Below are positions 24,421 through 34,845 of a stretch of DNA of 64,000 nucleotides, one piece after another. The stretch spans positions 24,447,949 to 24,511,948 of the forward strand of contig OY740774.1 of the NCBI GenBank assembly GCA_963513935.1, given 5' to 3'. Every line of letters begins with the position of its first letter. Positions within the stretch are counted from its first letter, which is position 1. The notes beneath the pieces are model-generated. The model worked only from the letters and a program-made list of their open reading frames with translations, had not been told where the DNA came from and made no database searches. A program made the position numbers and the translations under genes. This DNA comes from Aphrophora alni (lineage: Eukaryota > Arthropoda > Insecta > Hemiptera > Aphrophoridae).

Positions 24421-25424
24421 AGTACTTACTATAGTGAGCTCCATATTTCCTAAGTAAGAAGCTTATCTTGTTAATAGTACCATAAAAAATTATAGTAATT
24501 CTTTTAGAGTGCCTTTTTTAAAGGTGTTCAACTTTTAAAGGTAAGTTTTGGGTCTCAGAAATAGATTTTGTTTTATACACAAATGTATTTGTTATGACAT
24601 ATTATTGTGATTAATAATTTGAAGTGGCATCAATATAAGGATCACTGCCTTATTTTCTGGTAGACAGTCAGCAATTCACATTATAAACATTGCAGTGTAA
24701 AGCTAATTTTAATATTATGATTATCACTACAAAAGCCTTAAGTCTTTATCAAAAACATAAAAAGTGATGAAATATAGTTAGTTACTTAATCTGTAGCTTT
24801 GATGTTCTATTACATTTTACTGCCTTATTACATAAACTGTACAAAAACATTGTACAAACCCATTCGCCCATCCACTAAACTAATCATTGCCAAAAATGGA
24901 ACTAAAGATAAATATTTAAATAGGGCCTTAACTTGCTTTGCTTGTGCCATAAATGCGTTCTTATTATAAGTCGTATTTAATTGAAATTAAGCTTTTAATA
25001 ATGGAGGTGCATTTGTGTGTTCCGAGGTAAAAATAAAGGTAGCAGTAAAAAGGTTAAGTCTGAAATTGTTACACTCATTCTACGATATAATCTGTTCAAA
25101 ACATACACATTATCTTCACTTGTTGATTTATCAATAATATTATGACAAAAATTAATCTTAATTTAGTTTAGTTGTAATTTAATGTAATCTTTAAAAAGTA
25201 TAAGAATGAACACCTTGTGCAGAGCTCTAGGATAGGCTTGCAATTTTAAAACAAGAGCTGCGTAAAACAGAATATTTATATTATAATTACAAAATACGTA
25301 TTAATACAGGGTCTCCGAAAAAGAATGCCGGAATTTCGAACGGTTGTTGCTTGGGGACTATTCAAGATAACTAAACGATTTAAACGTCAAATAGAAGAGA
25401 AAAGAACAAAGTTTATTTCATACC

Positions 25425-25883
25425 TTAATATGTTTCGATGTGAGCTTCATTTGTTGCTCTGCAGACATCAAAGCGAATTCGATTTCTCGCCAAGTGTTGT
25501 GTAGCTTCGTCTGAGAACAGCACTCTTTTAATAAAATTGGGATTGTCACCAATCTCACTGAGCATAAAACTGGCAAAGTCTGTATGCTTAGGGCGATCGG
25601 CGGGTTTAATCTGATGTCTTACCTGAATTTTGTAGGCACAAAGTCTGAATCTTTACGAATAACATCGTGGAATGTCCATTTGGGTATGTTTAGCTGAAGA
25701 TTTCGTCGGACAATCGATTTTTTCGGGCTTCTGATGCAAGAATGTCAGATTTCTTCAACTTGTTTGCCATCACTGGTTTTTGGCCGGTCAGGTGAATGTC
25801 CTTTCAAAACACTTCTTGTGTCACGAAACTGGTTAAACCAACGACGAATTGCTTTACCATCAGGCGAATTTTGACCTCGATAC
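25425..25883 (-). pseudogene. Outer mariner-type transposase, main block (internally deleted)
   Basis: Read on the - strand: TYRGQNSPDGKAIRRWFNQF, then DRPKTSDGK (HTH and linker), RSPKKSIVRRNLQLNIPKW, TFHDVIRKD and, after a frameshift, LPVLCSVRLVTIP-type sequence standing for a FMLSEI block. Next come VLFSDEAT, containing the first catalytic Asp, and then directly RNRIRFDVCRATNEAHIETY and stop TAA (25427-25425). In this family about 130 residues, including the second Asp and the third acid, normally separate SDEAT from the C-terminal RFDVC block. They are missing here. The N-terminus lies in 29846-29893 and 35748-35838, beyond two insertions. Confidence 0.85.
25839..25883. repeat. 45-bp exact duplication, left copy
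   Basis: Starts CAACGACGAATTGCTTTACC and ends GACCTCGATAC. It is identical to 29801-29845 and lies in the outer transposase. The two copies border the Gypsy-type insertion, as a target duplication would, but are far longer than the 4-6 bp normal for such elements. Confidence 0.95.
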
Positions 25884-25924
25884 TGTTAGATTATTGTTAG
25901 ATTATTTTGTATGATTGATTTATT

Positions 25925-26065
25925 TGTTTGGTTGAATTTAATCGTGTGAGTCAACTTTATTAAATCAGGTGCTTTCACCATGTAAGACAATTTTATAAGT
26001 TTCTGGGGGTTTCTCCTTAGACTCTACTATTGATTCAAATTTCGCTTGGCTGTGGGCTGACTCTA
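25925..26065 (-). repeat. 141-bp direct repeat, left copy (LTR segment)
   Basis: Differs from 29648-29788 at one position (T versus G near 25936). It lies within the putative 3' LTR close to its end. The near-identity suggests a single, fairly recent retroelement insertion. Confidence 0.85.
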
Positions 26066-27049
26066 AAAAAATGAAACTGGATAGGAAAAAAATACAGATT
26101 TTGATTTAGAACAAGTTTAATAAAATCGAAAATGTTCATGAATACCCTTTCACATGAAATCTCTATAATCTACTTGGAAATAAAACATTAAACTTTTAGA
26201 TTCGAGTTGGCCATTCCTCGAATTAATTAAAATTTATTGAACAATTAACTGAACAAATTTATTGAACATATTCTAGACTGCCAATAACAAATTTCTATCA
26301 CCATAATATTACATCTACATTAAGCCTTAACAAATGTACAATATTATCATTATCATTATTTATTTACTTAAATTGTACAGAATTGTCCCTATTCCCTTAT
26401 TTGTTTTAATGAGTTTACATTTTAACCTTATAAAGTAATGAAATAAAACCCAGTATATGACTTCGTTTGATAATATTGTTTTAACCAATTGAGATCTGAT
26501 TTACATTAATAAAAGTTTAAGATTACTTACATTACACTCCACCCTTTCCTCACACTTTCACTAAACACTTTATTTTGATTTTATTTATTTCAAATTTTCA
26601 CAACACTTCACTGGTGTAGATTTAGTTGATATTATTTTGTTATTTTATTATAGCAGGTTAAATACGGACCGAGTTTCTTATTGAATTTCTTTACTTGTTC
26701 CCCCTCTGAAGATTTATTTTTTACTACCCATTTTTCACGCGTTGTTCTCCCCTCTTCTTTTTTTGAATCCCTCGTGTTTCTTTCTCATTGGTTAATTTTG
26801 AATTTTTGTCGATCTCATTGATTTTCCTAATTTGCAACCTTTCACACGTAGAACACTTGTTCAATGCTTAATTTGCTATTTGTAAAGTTCACTGCCTCTG
26901 CTTCTGTTAGGTGAAATTCGAGATGCCTTGCGCGTGTTGTCTCACATCCTGTTTCTGTATTTAAGTTGGTGTTTCGAATTAATTATATTTTTAATAAATT
27001 ATATATAATAAATGTTGTAATATTGGTGTTCACCAATCTCTCTATTACA

Positions 27050-27060
27050 CTCCTCCTCCC
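27050..27060 (-). other. Polypurine tract before 3' LTR
   Basis: The - strand reads GGGAGGAGGAG followed directly by TGTAATAGAG. It is the only long purine run in a position expected for plus-strand priming between integrase and the LTR. Confidence 0.6.
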
Positions 27061-27837
27061 AGTTTTAAAATTGTACCACCAATTTTCTTTGGTCGTTTTC
27101 TGCTTGGTTGAAGTTAAGATTTTGAAGTTGTCAATATATTACATCAATAGTGTCACGCCTTGTTTACGTTTGATAGTTTATGTGGAATCGCTGAGTGGAA
27201 TGTTCATTGAGCTTTGAAGATTTGCTGGCTAAGTGGAATGTCTCATTATCCATTTTTATTGTTACACGGTAATGTGTGTTGCCCGACTTTTGCTGTGGTA
27301 GCAAAATGCACATTGAAGTGTAGGCCTACTTCAATAGTACAGTGTTGATATTTGTGAATTGAAATGTTTATGCTATGTATTCGCTAGAAGTGTCAGCTGT
27401 GTTTGTCACTTTCGCTCGTTGAAATTTATGGCGTGATCAGTGCCTTCTTTTCACTGTAACGAAATTGACTATTGCTGTTGTAGAAGTTTAAGAGTAATAA
27501 GGACGTCCACTCATTTCTCTTAAATTACCTAGAATATTTATTTCGCAGTTTCAGTTGTTTACTACCGTTATTATTATTATTTTGTTGTTGTCATTCTTAA
27601 TGTTTACATTACTTTTTATTGATCAGATCCCAACGGGTTATTTTTCTGTTAAACTTTACTTATGGAAGCTATGTTTTAAATGTTGTCTTATTGCTTAAAG
27701 CTAATACATACTTATTTCTATTCTATTTGTACAATCTAAAATTTTTATCAGATCTCAATTACTCTATTTATTTACACGTAACTAATAAATTATGGGTTTA
27801 TGGTACACAGATATATAATTTTTTTTTTTATAATTGG

Positions 27838-27996
27838 GTATGGGCCAGTGTACTGCATATCAAATTTTGAGGGTGTTTTTCCATGAAATTCCCTTTTTAT
27901 TAATACCTCGTCTCCTTCTTGAAATTCAAAATCTGTCCTCTTCTTATCATAATAGAATTTTTGTTTATCTTGAGCTCTTTTTATGATTTCTGGCAA
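27838..27996 (-). pseudogene. Gypsy-type integrase, C-terminal fragment
   Basis: Reads PEIIKRAQDKQKFYYDKKR, then DFEFQEGDEVLIKREF, HGKTPSKFDMQYTGPYPIIK. This is the C-terminal DNA-binding (SH3-like) domain of Ty3/Gypsy integrases, with the typical KxFYYDKKR, GDEVLIKR and GPYPI blocks. The zinc finger and catalytic core are deleted. It joins directly to the reverse transcriptase fragment. Confidence 0.85.
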
Positions 27997-28009
27997 GGTT
28001 TGTCTAATT

Positions 28010-28250
28010 TCTTGAAATATTGTGAATTGCTTAAACAGCTAAACATTAATTGCAAACTCGGTATTGGGAAATTTTCATTTTTTATCTGTTCATTGACCTT
28101 TCTAAAATCTGCTACTAATCTATGTGAGTTATCTTGGTTTTTAACTATAAATGCTGGCGATGCAAATTCTGTGAAGTTTGGACATTCTTCCAAAACTCCT
28201 GCTTGTACTAAGTGTTCTAGCTCTTTATTTAATATCTGTCTTTCCTGATT
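28010..28250 (-). pseudogene. Gypsy-type reverse transcriptase, N-terminal fragment
   Basis: Preceded by KELEHLVQAGVLEE-type sequence in a shifted frame. It then reads EFASPAFIVKNQDNSHRLV, ADFRKVNEQIKNENFPIPSL and SCLSNSQYFKKLDK. These are RT motifs 1 and 2 and the approach to motif A (YF.KLD) of Ty3/Gypsy elements. Motif A is cut off in KLDK and the frame runs into integrase, so the YxDD palm is absent. Confidence 0.87.
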
Positions 28251-28785
28251 ACTTTGGCGATATGGCGGTACTATGATACCTGATGTACCCTGAACTACTT
28301 GTATTTTGACTGGGTTTATATTTGCTGGACTGAGATCTCCGACCTCCGTAGTGAATATGTTTATATATTTTTTTTATTTTTACTACTTGACTGTGTGGTT
28401 TTTCTGTTAGTTGTTCGCAAATTTGGAATTGTACTCCATTTTTGTCTGCATTCTGTTCTTTGTTGGAGTTTCTTTGTTGTGTTATTTGTGTAGGTGCTAT
28501 TTTTTTGTTTATTGTATCATAAATTCGTGGTTCCTCTTGATTTCTGTTTATATGACCAATAAGTGTTCTTGGCATTATTATTTTTGGTGTTTTTGATGCG
28601 TTATATATGTGAATATAGTATTTATCATCTTGTCTTGATATGTAAGCATGAATTTGTTTTTGCTCCCTTAAGTGTCTATCCGTTTCAAAATCCATTTGTT
28701 CGTTATAATTTTCTATCTCTCGTACCCTTAAACTCTGTCCTGGTGCAATTCTTATTTGATCGAGTGATCGTATTTCTGGGTTGCT
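28249..28785 (-). pseudogene. Gypsy-type protease-RT linker region
   Basis: Frame with IRSLDQIRIAPGQSLRVRE, then DFETDRHLREQKQIHAYIS, ending GYIRYHSTAISPK. It lies between protease and RT, where Gypsy-type elements carry a poorly conserved linker. There is a frameshift near 28790 between protease and linker and another near 28250 between linker and RT. Confidence 0.7.
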
Positions 28786-29334
28786 TATATGTTGTTATTT
28801 ATTATCAAACGTATGTTTTTTAAATTCTCTAACCATGATTCATTCATATCTATTATACATTTTTGGTTGTTTGACTGCAGAGTTATTTGTTTCTTACCGT
28901 AATCTATTTTTGCTTGATTAGCTAGTAAAAAATTATTTCCTAGAATCATCTTAGCATTTATTCCTGAAGCTACATAAAATTTATTTGTGAATTTTATTCC
29001 ATTTATTTCAAAAGGTAAATTTATTTCTCCATGAATTTTTAAATTGTTGTCTGTGGCCGATTTTATTATTGTCTTTGTGTTATTTGTTATTGTTTTATGT
29101 TTGACTAGGTCATATTGACATATCGAAACATTTGCCCCTGAATCTAAGATTGTTTCTATATCCTGACTGTCTAATGTGTTGAATGTCACTTTAATTGTGC
29201 ATACTCTAGAATTTTCGTTTTTATTGATGAACAGTGTATTGTATACATCCCATGTTACGTCATTCTCCGATTTTCTTGCTTTGAATACCCCATTTTTGTT
29301 TAAGTATTGTTTGTGGAAAATGCTGTATGAATCT
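28785..29334 (-). pseudogene. Gypsy-type retropepsin (aspartic protease)
   Basis: Reads DIETILDSGANVSICQYDLV (active-site DSGA), KSATDNNLKIHGEINLPFE, KFYVASGINAKMILGNNFLL (the ILG-type motif of retropepsins) and QAKIDYGKKQITL. About 135 residues from the ATG at 29189, with the open frame extending upstream toward 29334. The catalytic Asp and the hydrophobic-Gly motif are intact. The element around it is not. Confidence 0.88.
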
Positions 29335-29348
29335 AATGTACATTGCTT

Positions 29349-29633
29349 TCAAACGGCCTGGTTTAATTTCGCTGCATCGACTATCTCTTCATCACGCGTC
29401 ACAGCGCCATGTCCTATTTCACGACCTAGGTCAACATTGGTAACGATACTCTGTTTACATTGTGATCCGACTTTGTTTGTAGTTATTGTTATTTCGTTTT
29501 CTACTTCTGAATCCGTGGTGCTGTAATCCTGGGGTGAATATTGTGTTGTTACATCTAAATAGGTCCTTGGAGTTTCGCTTTCTTCATATGACTCGCCCTT
29601 GCTTTGTTTAAATTTAAGATTTCTTAAAGCCAT
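29349..29633 (-). pseudogene. Upstream frame of the Gypsy-type element (gag-like, truncated)
   Basis: A 94-residue frame starting MALRNLKFKQSKGESYEESE, acidic, ending DEEIVDAAKLNQAV then a stop. It lies just downstream (in element orientation) of the LTR piece and upstream of protease, where gag should be. It is far too short for gag and has no zinc knuckle. Probably the joined remains of gag ends after deletion. Confidence 0.45.
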
Positions 29634-29647
29634 GGAATAATGTTTTC

Positions 29648-29788
29648 TGTTTGGTTGAAGTTAATCGTGTGAGTCAACTTTATTAAATCAGGTGCTTTCA
29701 CCATGTAAGACAATTTTATAAGTTTCTGGGGGTTTCTCCTTAGACTCTACTATTGATTCAAATTTCGCTTGGCTGTGGGCTGACTCTA
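29648..29788 (-). repeat. 141-bp direct repeat, right copy (LTR segment)
   Basis: Pairs with 25925-26065. On the distal side it continues as AGTCAATAGCAATAGAGTCA up to the 45-bp duplication and lacks the first ~1 kb of an LTR. The final ~41 bp of the left copy (towards 25884) is also missing here. Confidence 0.85.
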
Positions 29789-29800
29789 TTGCTATTGACT

Positions 29801-29893
29801 CAACGACGAATTGCTTTACCATCAGGCGAATTTTGACCTCGATACGTAACTCGAAACCGATGCTGCACACTAACAATCGATTTATAGTTGAAT
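29801..29893 (-). pseudogene. Outer transposase, HTH block, with right 45-bp duplication
   Basis: 29845-29801 is the second copy of the 45-bp duplication. 29893-29846 on the - strand reads KSIVSVQHRFRVTYRGQ, the first HTH of the outer mariner-type transposase. It continues in frame into TYRGQNSPDG. The adjoining N-terminal block lies at 35750-35838, on the far side of the inner transposon. Confidence 0.8.
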
Positions 29894-30193
29894 TAAAAGT
29901 AAAAGAGTATTGGGAACTGGCGATGCCGAAGTTCCTCGGGGAGGTTCGCCATTGCTCGTTCAATCAGAGACCATCCCCTTCCCCTTTGTGAAAAGGAAAA
30001 GTCTACATGGTTGCCATGGTTGCGCCTTGTTTACTCAGTCGGGTGTTGCTGTCTTGAGTGCTCTGTTTAATACTCGAAACATTTCAACAGTTTTAAAAAA
30101 AACAACTCGCTGTTCGAATATTAACCTTGTTTTCGGTTTCTGCAGTGTTGTGTATTTTTGACAGGTGTGTTTGAAATATGTCAGTTGTATATT

Positions 30194-31304
30194 ATGTCTG
30201 AGGATAATACAGTGATAAAGAAGTGCGGTAGACCCCGTATTCGTGCGAAAGGCGTTCCGTTCATCAAAGTTGGTAAGCAAGGAGTTCCTCTGCGAAGTCA
30301 ATCTCGAGAATTGGTGTGTAGGGTAAGAGACTATTTTCAGCAGGAGAAGATAAATAAAGGACCAATATTACCAGTTGAACAAGTCATAAATAGAACTGCT
30401 GCAGTTTTACAAATTTATAAGAATACGGTCATAAAAATTGGGAAGGAGAAACTACAGCATGAAGACAACGGGACTAAGCTGAAAACTCCAAACAAAAAGG
30501 TATCAGACAAAACGTGTCACTCAGCTAGATGCCTTCCAAAAGGATTCAATTCGACAACATGTTTATCGTTTTTTTCTCAAGAAAGGAGTATCCCACAGTA
30601 AAAAAACGGCACGTCAGTCTCGCAGAAGCAGGCCTTTTTAGAGGAAGCAAGTCATCTGTCGCTATTGTATTAAAAAGATTAGGTTTCAAGCATAAAAGTT
30701 TTGGCAAACGAAAAGTATTAATGGAAAGATGCGACATAATTGTGTGTAGGTGTAAATTCTTAAGACAAATCAAAGATGAAAATTTTGACAACATAGTTTG
30801 GCTAGATGAAATTTGGGTCAATTCTGGTCATTGTCATAAAAAAGGGTGGACTGATGATTCTGTTGAGGGAACATTTCCTGCCGCCCTTGGTAAGGGGGGA
30901 AGGATCATACTTCTGCATGCGGGAAGCTCTACTGGTTTCGTCCCAAACTACTTACTGCTATTTTCTTCAAAGAAAACAAATGAAGATCACGAAGAGATGA
31001 ACCACAACGTTTTTTGAAGTGGTTCCAAGATTCTTTAATTCCGAATTTGAGAAGATCATCAATAATTGTTATGTACAATGCCAAGTACCACTAAAAAATA
31101 ATTGAATGGTTAAGAAGTCGTAATGTTTATGTTGCAAATGACAAGCTGAAAGCAGAACTACTAGAGTTAGTAAAAACCAACACACCTCCGATCCGGTATG
31201 AAGTAGATGAAATTGCTAAGAAACATGGTCACCAGATTCTTCGTCTACCACCATATCATTGCTTTTTTAATTCCATCAAGTTGATCTGGGCTCAGATTAA
31301 AGGG
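30194..31304 (+). pseudogene. Inner DDE transposase, N-terminal and catalytic region
   Basis: Starts MSEDNTVIKKCGRPRIRAK. N-terminal helices run to about 30520, then a frameshift into FQKDSIRQHVYRFFLKKEYP, VSLAEAGLFRGSKSSVAIVL and KVLMERCDIIVCRCKFLRQI. The first catalytic Asp is in IVWLDEIWVNSGH, followed by KGWTDDSVEGTFPAALGKGG and LLHAGSSTGFVPN. A second frameshift at about 31010 leads to SIIVMYNAKYH and LRLPPYHCFFNSIKLIWAQ. In this family these last two read MDNAxYH and NPIELIWAQ. The second Asp is therefore Tyr (31074-31076) and the third acid is Lys (31278-31280). The enzyme is dead on several counts. Confidence 0.88.
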
Positions 31305-33187
31305 CTCTCACTCTTACTCTTACTCTTACTCTCACTCTCACTCTCTCTCACTCTCACTCTTACTCTTACTCTTACTCTCACTCTTACTCTTACTCTTACT
31401 CTCACTCTCACTCTCACTCTTACTCTTACTCTTTCTCTTACTCTCACTCTCACTCTTACTCTTAATCTTACTCTTAGTCTTACTCTTACTCTTACTCTCA
31501 CTCTCTCACTCTTACTCTTACTCTTACTCTTACTCTTACTCTTACTCTTACTCTCACTCTCACTCTTACTCTTACTCTTACTCTCACTCTCCCTCTTACT
31601 CTTACTCTTACTCTTACTCTTAGTCTCACTCTAACTCTCTCTCACTCTCACTCTTACTCTTACTCTTACTCTTACTCTCACTCTCACTCTCTCTCACTCT
31701 CACTCTTACTCTTACTCTTACTCTTACTCTTACTCTTACTCTCACTCTTACTCTTACTCTCACTCTCTCTTACTCTTACTCTTACTCTTACTCTCACTCT
31801 CACTCTCTCACTCTTACTCTTACTCTTACTCTTACTCTTACTCTCACTCTCTCTCACTCTCACTCTTACTCTTACTCTCACTCTTACTCTTACTCTCACT
31901 CTCACTCTTACTCTCACTCTCACTCTTACTCTTACTCTTTCTCTTACTCTCACTCTCACTCTTACTCTTAATCTTACTCTTACTCTTACTCTTACTCTTA
32001 CTCTCACTCTCTCACTCTCACTCTTACTCTTACTCTTACTCTTACTCTTACTCTCACTCTCACTCTCATTCTTACTCTTACTCTTACTCTCACTCTCACT
32101 CTTACTCTTACTCTTACTCTTACTCTTACTCTTACTCTTAGTCTCACTCTAACTCTCTCTCACTCTCACTCTTACTCTTACTCTTACTCTTACTCTTACT
32201 CTCACTCTCACTCTCTCTCACTCTCACTCTTACTCTTACTCTTACTCTTACTCTTACTCTTACTCTTACTCTCACTCTCTCTCACTCTTACTCTTACTCT
32301 CACTCTCTCTTACTCTTACTCTTACTCTTACTCTTACTCTTACTCTCACTCTCACTCTCTCTCACTCTAACTCTTACTCTTACTCTCACTCTCACTCTCA
32401 CTCTTACTCTTACTCTTACTCTTACTCTTACTCTTACTCTCACTCTCACTCTCTCTCATTCTCACTCTTACTCTTACCCTTACTCTCACTCTCACTCTTA
32501 CTCTTACTCTCACTCTTACTCTTACTCTTACTCTTACTCTCACTCTCACTCTTACTCTTACTCTTACTCTTACTCTTACTCTCACTCTATCACTCTCACT
32601 CTTACTCTTACTATTACTTTTACTCTTACTCTTACTCTTACTCTCACTCTCACTTTTACTCTTACTCTTACTCTTACTCTCACTCTTACTCTTACTCTTA
32701 CTCTTACTCTTACTCTTACTCTTACTCTTACTCTCACTCTCACTCTCACTCACTCTTACTCTTACTCTTACTCTTACTCTTACTCTCACTCTCACTCTCT
32801 CTTACTCTTACTCTCACTCTCACTCTTACTCTTACTCTCACTCTCACTCTTACTCTTACTCTTACTCTCACTCTCACTCACTCTCACTCTTACTCTTACT
32901 CTTACTCTCACTCTCACTCTCTCTCACTCTCACTCTTACTCTTACTCTTACTCTTACTCTCACTCTCACTCTCACTCTTACTCTTACTCTTACTCTTACT
33001 CCTACTCTCACTCTCACTCTTACTCTTACTCTTACTCTTACTCTTACTCTTACTCTCACTCTCACTCTCTCTCACTCTTACTCTTACTCTTACTCTTACT
33101 CTCACTCTTACTCTTACTCTTACTCTTACTCTTACTCTCACTCTCACTCTTACTCTTACTCTCACTCTTACTCTCACTCTTACTCTT

Positions 33188-33240
<53 letters not shown>

Positions 33241-33347
33241 TAATCTCACTCTCACTCTGTCTCTCTGTCTGTCTGACTGTCTGTCTGACTGTCTGTTGTC
33301 TGCCTGTCTGTCTGTCTGTCTGTCTGTCTGTCTTACTCACACTCTCA

Positions 33348-33380
<33 letters not shown>

Positions 33381-33408
33381 TCTTTCTCTCTGTCTGTCTG
33401 TCTCACTC

Positions 33409-33444
<36 letters not shown>

Positions 33445-33589
33445 TACTCTTACTCTCTCTCACTCTCTCTCTCTCTGTCTGTCTGTCTGTCTGTCTTACT
33501 CCACTCTCACTCTCACTCTTACTCTTACTCTTACTCTCACTCTCACTCTCTCTCACTCTCACTCTTACTCTTACTCTCACTCTCACTCT

Positions 33590-33635
<46 letters not shown>

Positions 33636-33718
33636 TACTCTTACTCTTACTCTCACTCTCAATCTCACTCTTACTCTCACTCTCACTCTCACTCTCTCTC
33701 ACTCTCACTCTTACTCTT

Positions 33719-33754
<36 letters not shown>

Positions 33755-33794
33755 TCTCTTACTCTCAGTCTCAATCTCTTTCACTCTTACTTTT

Positions 33795-33835
<41 letters not shown>

Positions 33836-34007
33836 TACTCTTACTGTTACTCTCACTCTCACTCTCACTCTCACTCTTACTCTCACTCTCACTCTTACTC
33901 TCTCTCACTCTCACTCTCACTCTTACTCTTACTCTTACTCTTACTCTCACTCTCACTCTCAATCTCACTCTTACTCTTACTCTTACTCTTACTCTCACTC
34001 TCACTCT

Positions 34008-34048
<41 letters not shown>

Positions 34049-34092
34049 TCTCTCTCTCTCACTCTCTGTCTGTCTGTCTGTCTGTCTCACTC

Positions 34093-34129
<37 letters not shown>

Positions 34130-34495
34130 TCTCACTCTCACTCTTACTCTTACTCTTACTCTTACTCTTACTCTCACTCTCACTCTCTCTCACTCTCACT
34201 CTTACTCTTACTCTTACTCTTACTTTCACTCTCACTCTCTCTCACTCTCACTCTCACTCTCACTCTTACTCTTACTCTTACTCTCACTCTCACTCTCTCT
34301 CACTCTCTCTCACTCTCACTCTTAATCTTACTCTTACTCTTACTCTTACTCTTACTCTTACTTTCACTCTCACTCTCTCTCACTCTCACTCTCACTCTTA
34401 CTCTTACTCTTACTCTTACTCTTACTCTTACTCTCACTCTCACTCTTACTCTTACTCTTACTCTGACTCTTACTCTTACTCTTACTCTCACTCTG
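31305..34495. repeat. 3.2-kb hexamer satellite (ACTCTT/ACTCTC)n
   Basis: An almost unbroken array of ACTCTT and ACTCTC hexamers, with short TC runs (for example 33349-33374) and TGTC/TCTG tracts (33257-33332, 33389-33405, 33474-33497, 34065-34086). ACTCTT and ACTCTC occur in blocks of 2-8, giving a coarse higher-order pattern; the join CTCACTCTCTCTCACTCTCA recurs dozens of times. Reading frames here (Leu-Thr or Leu-Ser on the + strand, Arg-Val or Lys-Ser-Glu on the - strand) are artefacts of the repeat. The array begins right after the WAQIKG codons of the transposase. Confidence 0.97.
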
Positions 34496-34559
34496 TACGG
34501 CTAGAGGCTCAGACTCTGTAAGGCTCTTATTAAATGTACTAAGGACTGTACAGCTAACG

Positions 34560-34845
34560 CATGAAGCGTTACAGATTCTGATGGAAGAAAGTCGTTGACC
34601 ATACGAAGAAAATAATCTTAGAAGCTTGGACCAATGAAGGATTGATGGAAAATGCCGTTGTACAAATGATAATACATGTCAACAGCTATGACGACAGCAC
34701 GAGTGAAGACGACGACAGCTCAACCTCAAGCCAAGAAGAGGACTTGGAAAGTGACATTGAAATAGAACGAAACAGTAGTGACTTGAGTGGTGTTTTTCCT
34801 TTCTCCCCGATTGAAGAAAGAGTGTTGGAATTTGATGAATTCTAA
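34560..34845 (+). pseudogene. Inner DDE transposase, C-terminal region after the satellite
   Basis: A frame starting near the end of ...QLTHEAL (about 34548) shifts into WKKVVDHTKKIILEAWTNEG and LMENAVVQMIIHVNSYDDST. An acidic Ser/Glu/Asp tail and ...SPIEERVLEFDEF follow, with stop TAA at 34843-34845. DWKKxVxHxxKIIxExW is the usual C-terminal helix of this transposase family. It clearly continues the protein interrupted at 31304, with about 30 residues between WAQ and THEAL lost or replaced by satellite. Confidence 0.8.

Larger units (their letters stand above)
16613..25306. other. LARP1 3' UTR and long AT-rich intergenic stretch
   Basis: The first 1-4 kb is probably LARP1 3' UTR. AATAAA signals at 17781-17786, 18817-18822 and 20433-20438 are candidate poly(A) sites, and I cannot tell which is used. 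Beyond that the DNA is strongly AT-rich with no supported gene. It holds an (ATT)n microsatellite, a TA-rich patch near 18560 and two copies of a SINE-like repeat, listed separately. Confidence 0.6.
25884..29800 (-). mobile_element. Gypsy-type LTR retrotransposon, deleted and rearranged
   Basis: On the - strand: an upstream frame (29633-29349), protease (29334-28785), linker (28785-28249), start of reverse transcriptase (28250-28017), C-terminal integrase (27996-27838), a non-coding stretch, a polypurine tract (27060-27050), then a putative 3' LTR from 27049 (TGTAATAGAG) to 25884 (...AATCTAACA) of about 1.17 kb with TG...CA ends. The 5' LTR is reduced to a ~150-bp piece at 29648-29800. RT fingers, palm, RNase H and most of integrase are deleted. 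Inserted into the outer mariner-type transposase. Confidence 0.8.

Noticed and set aside
27619..28823. + strand hydrophobic frames across 27619-28823
   Set aside because: Antisense shadows of the - strand Gypsy-type pol fragments.
31281..34504. Long open frames rich in Leu/Ser/Thr, Arg-Val or Lys-Ser-Glu
   Set aside because: They are products of the ACTCTY hexamer array, which is open in many frames on both strands; there is no independent sign of coding.
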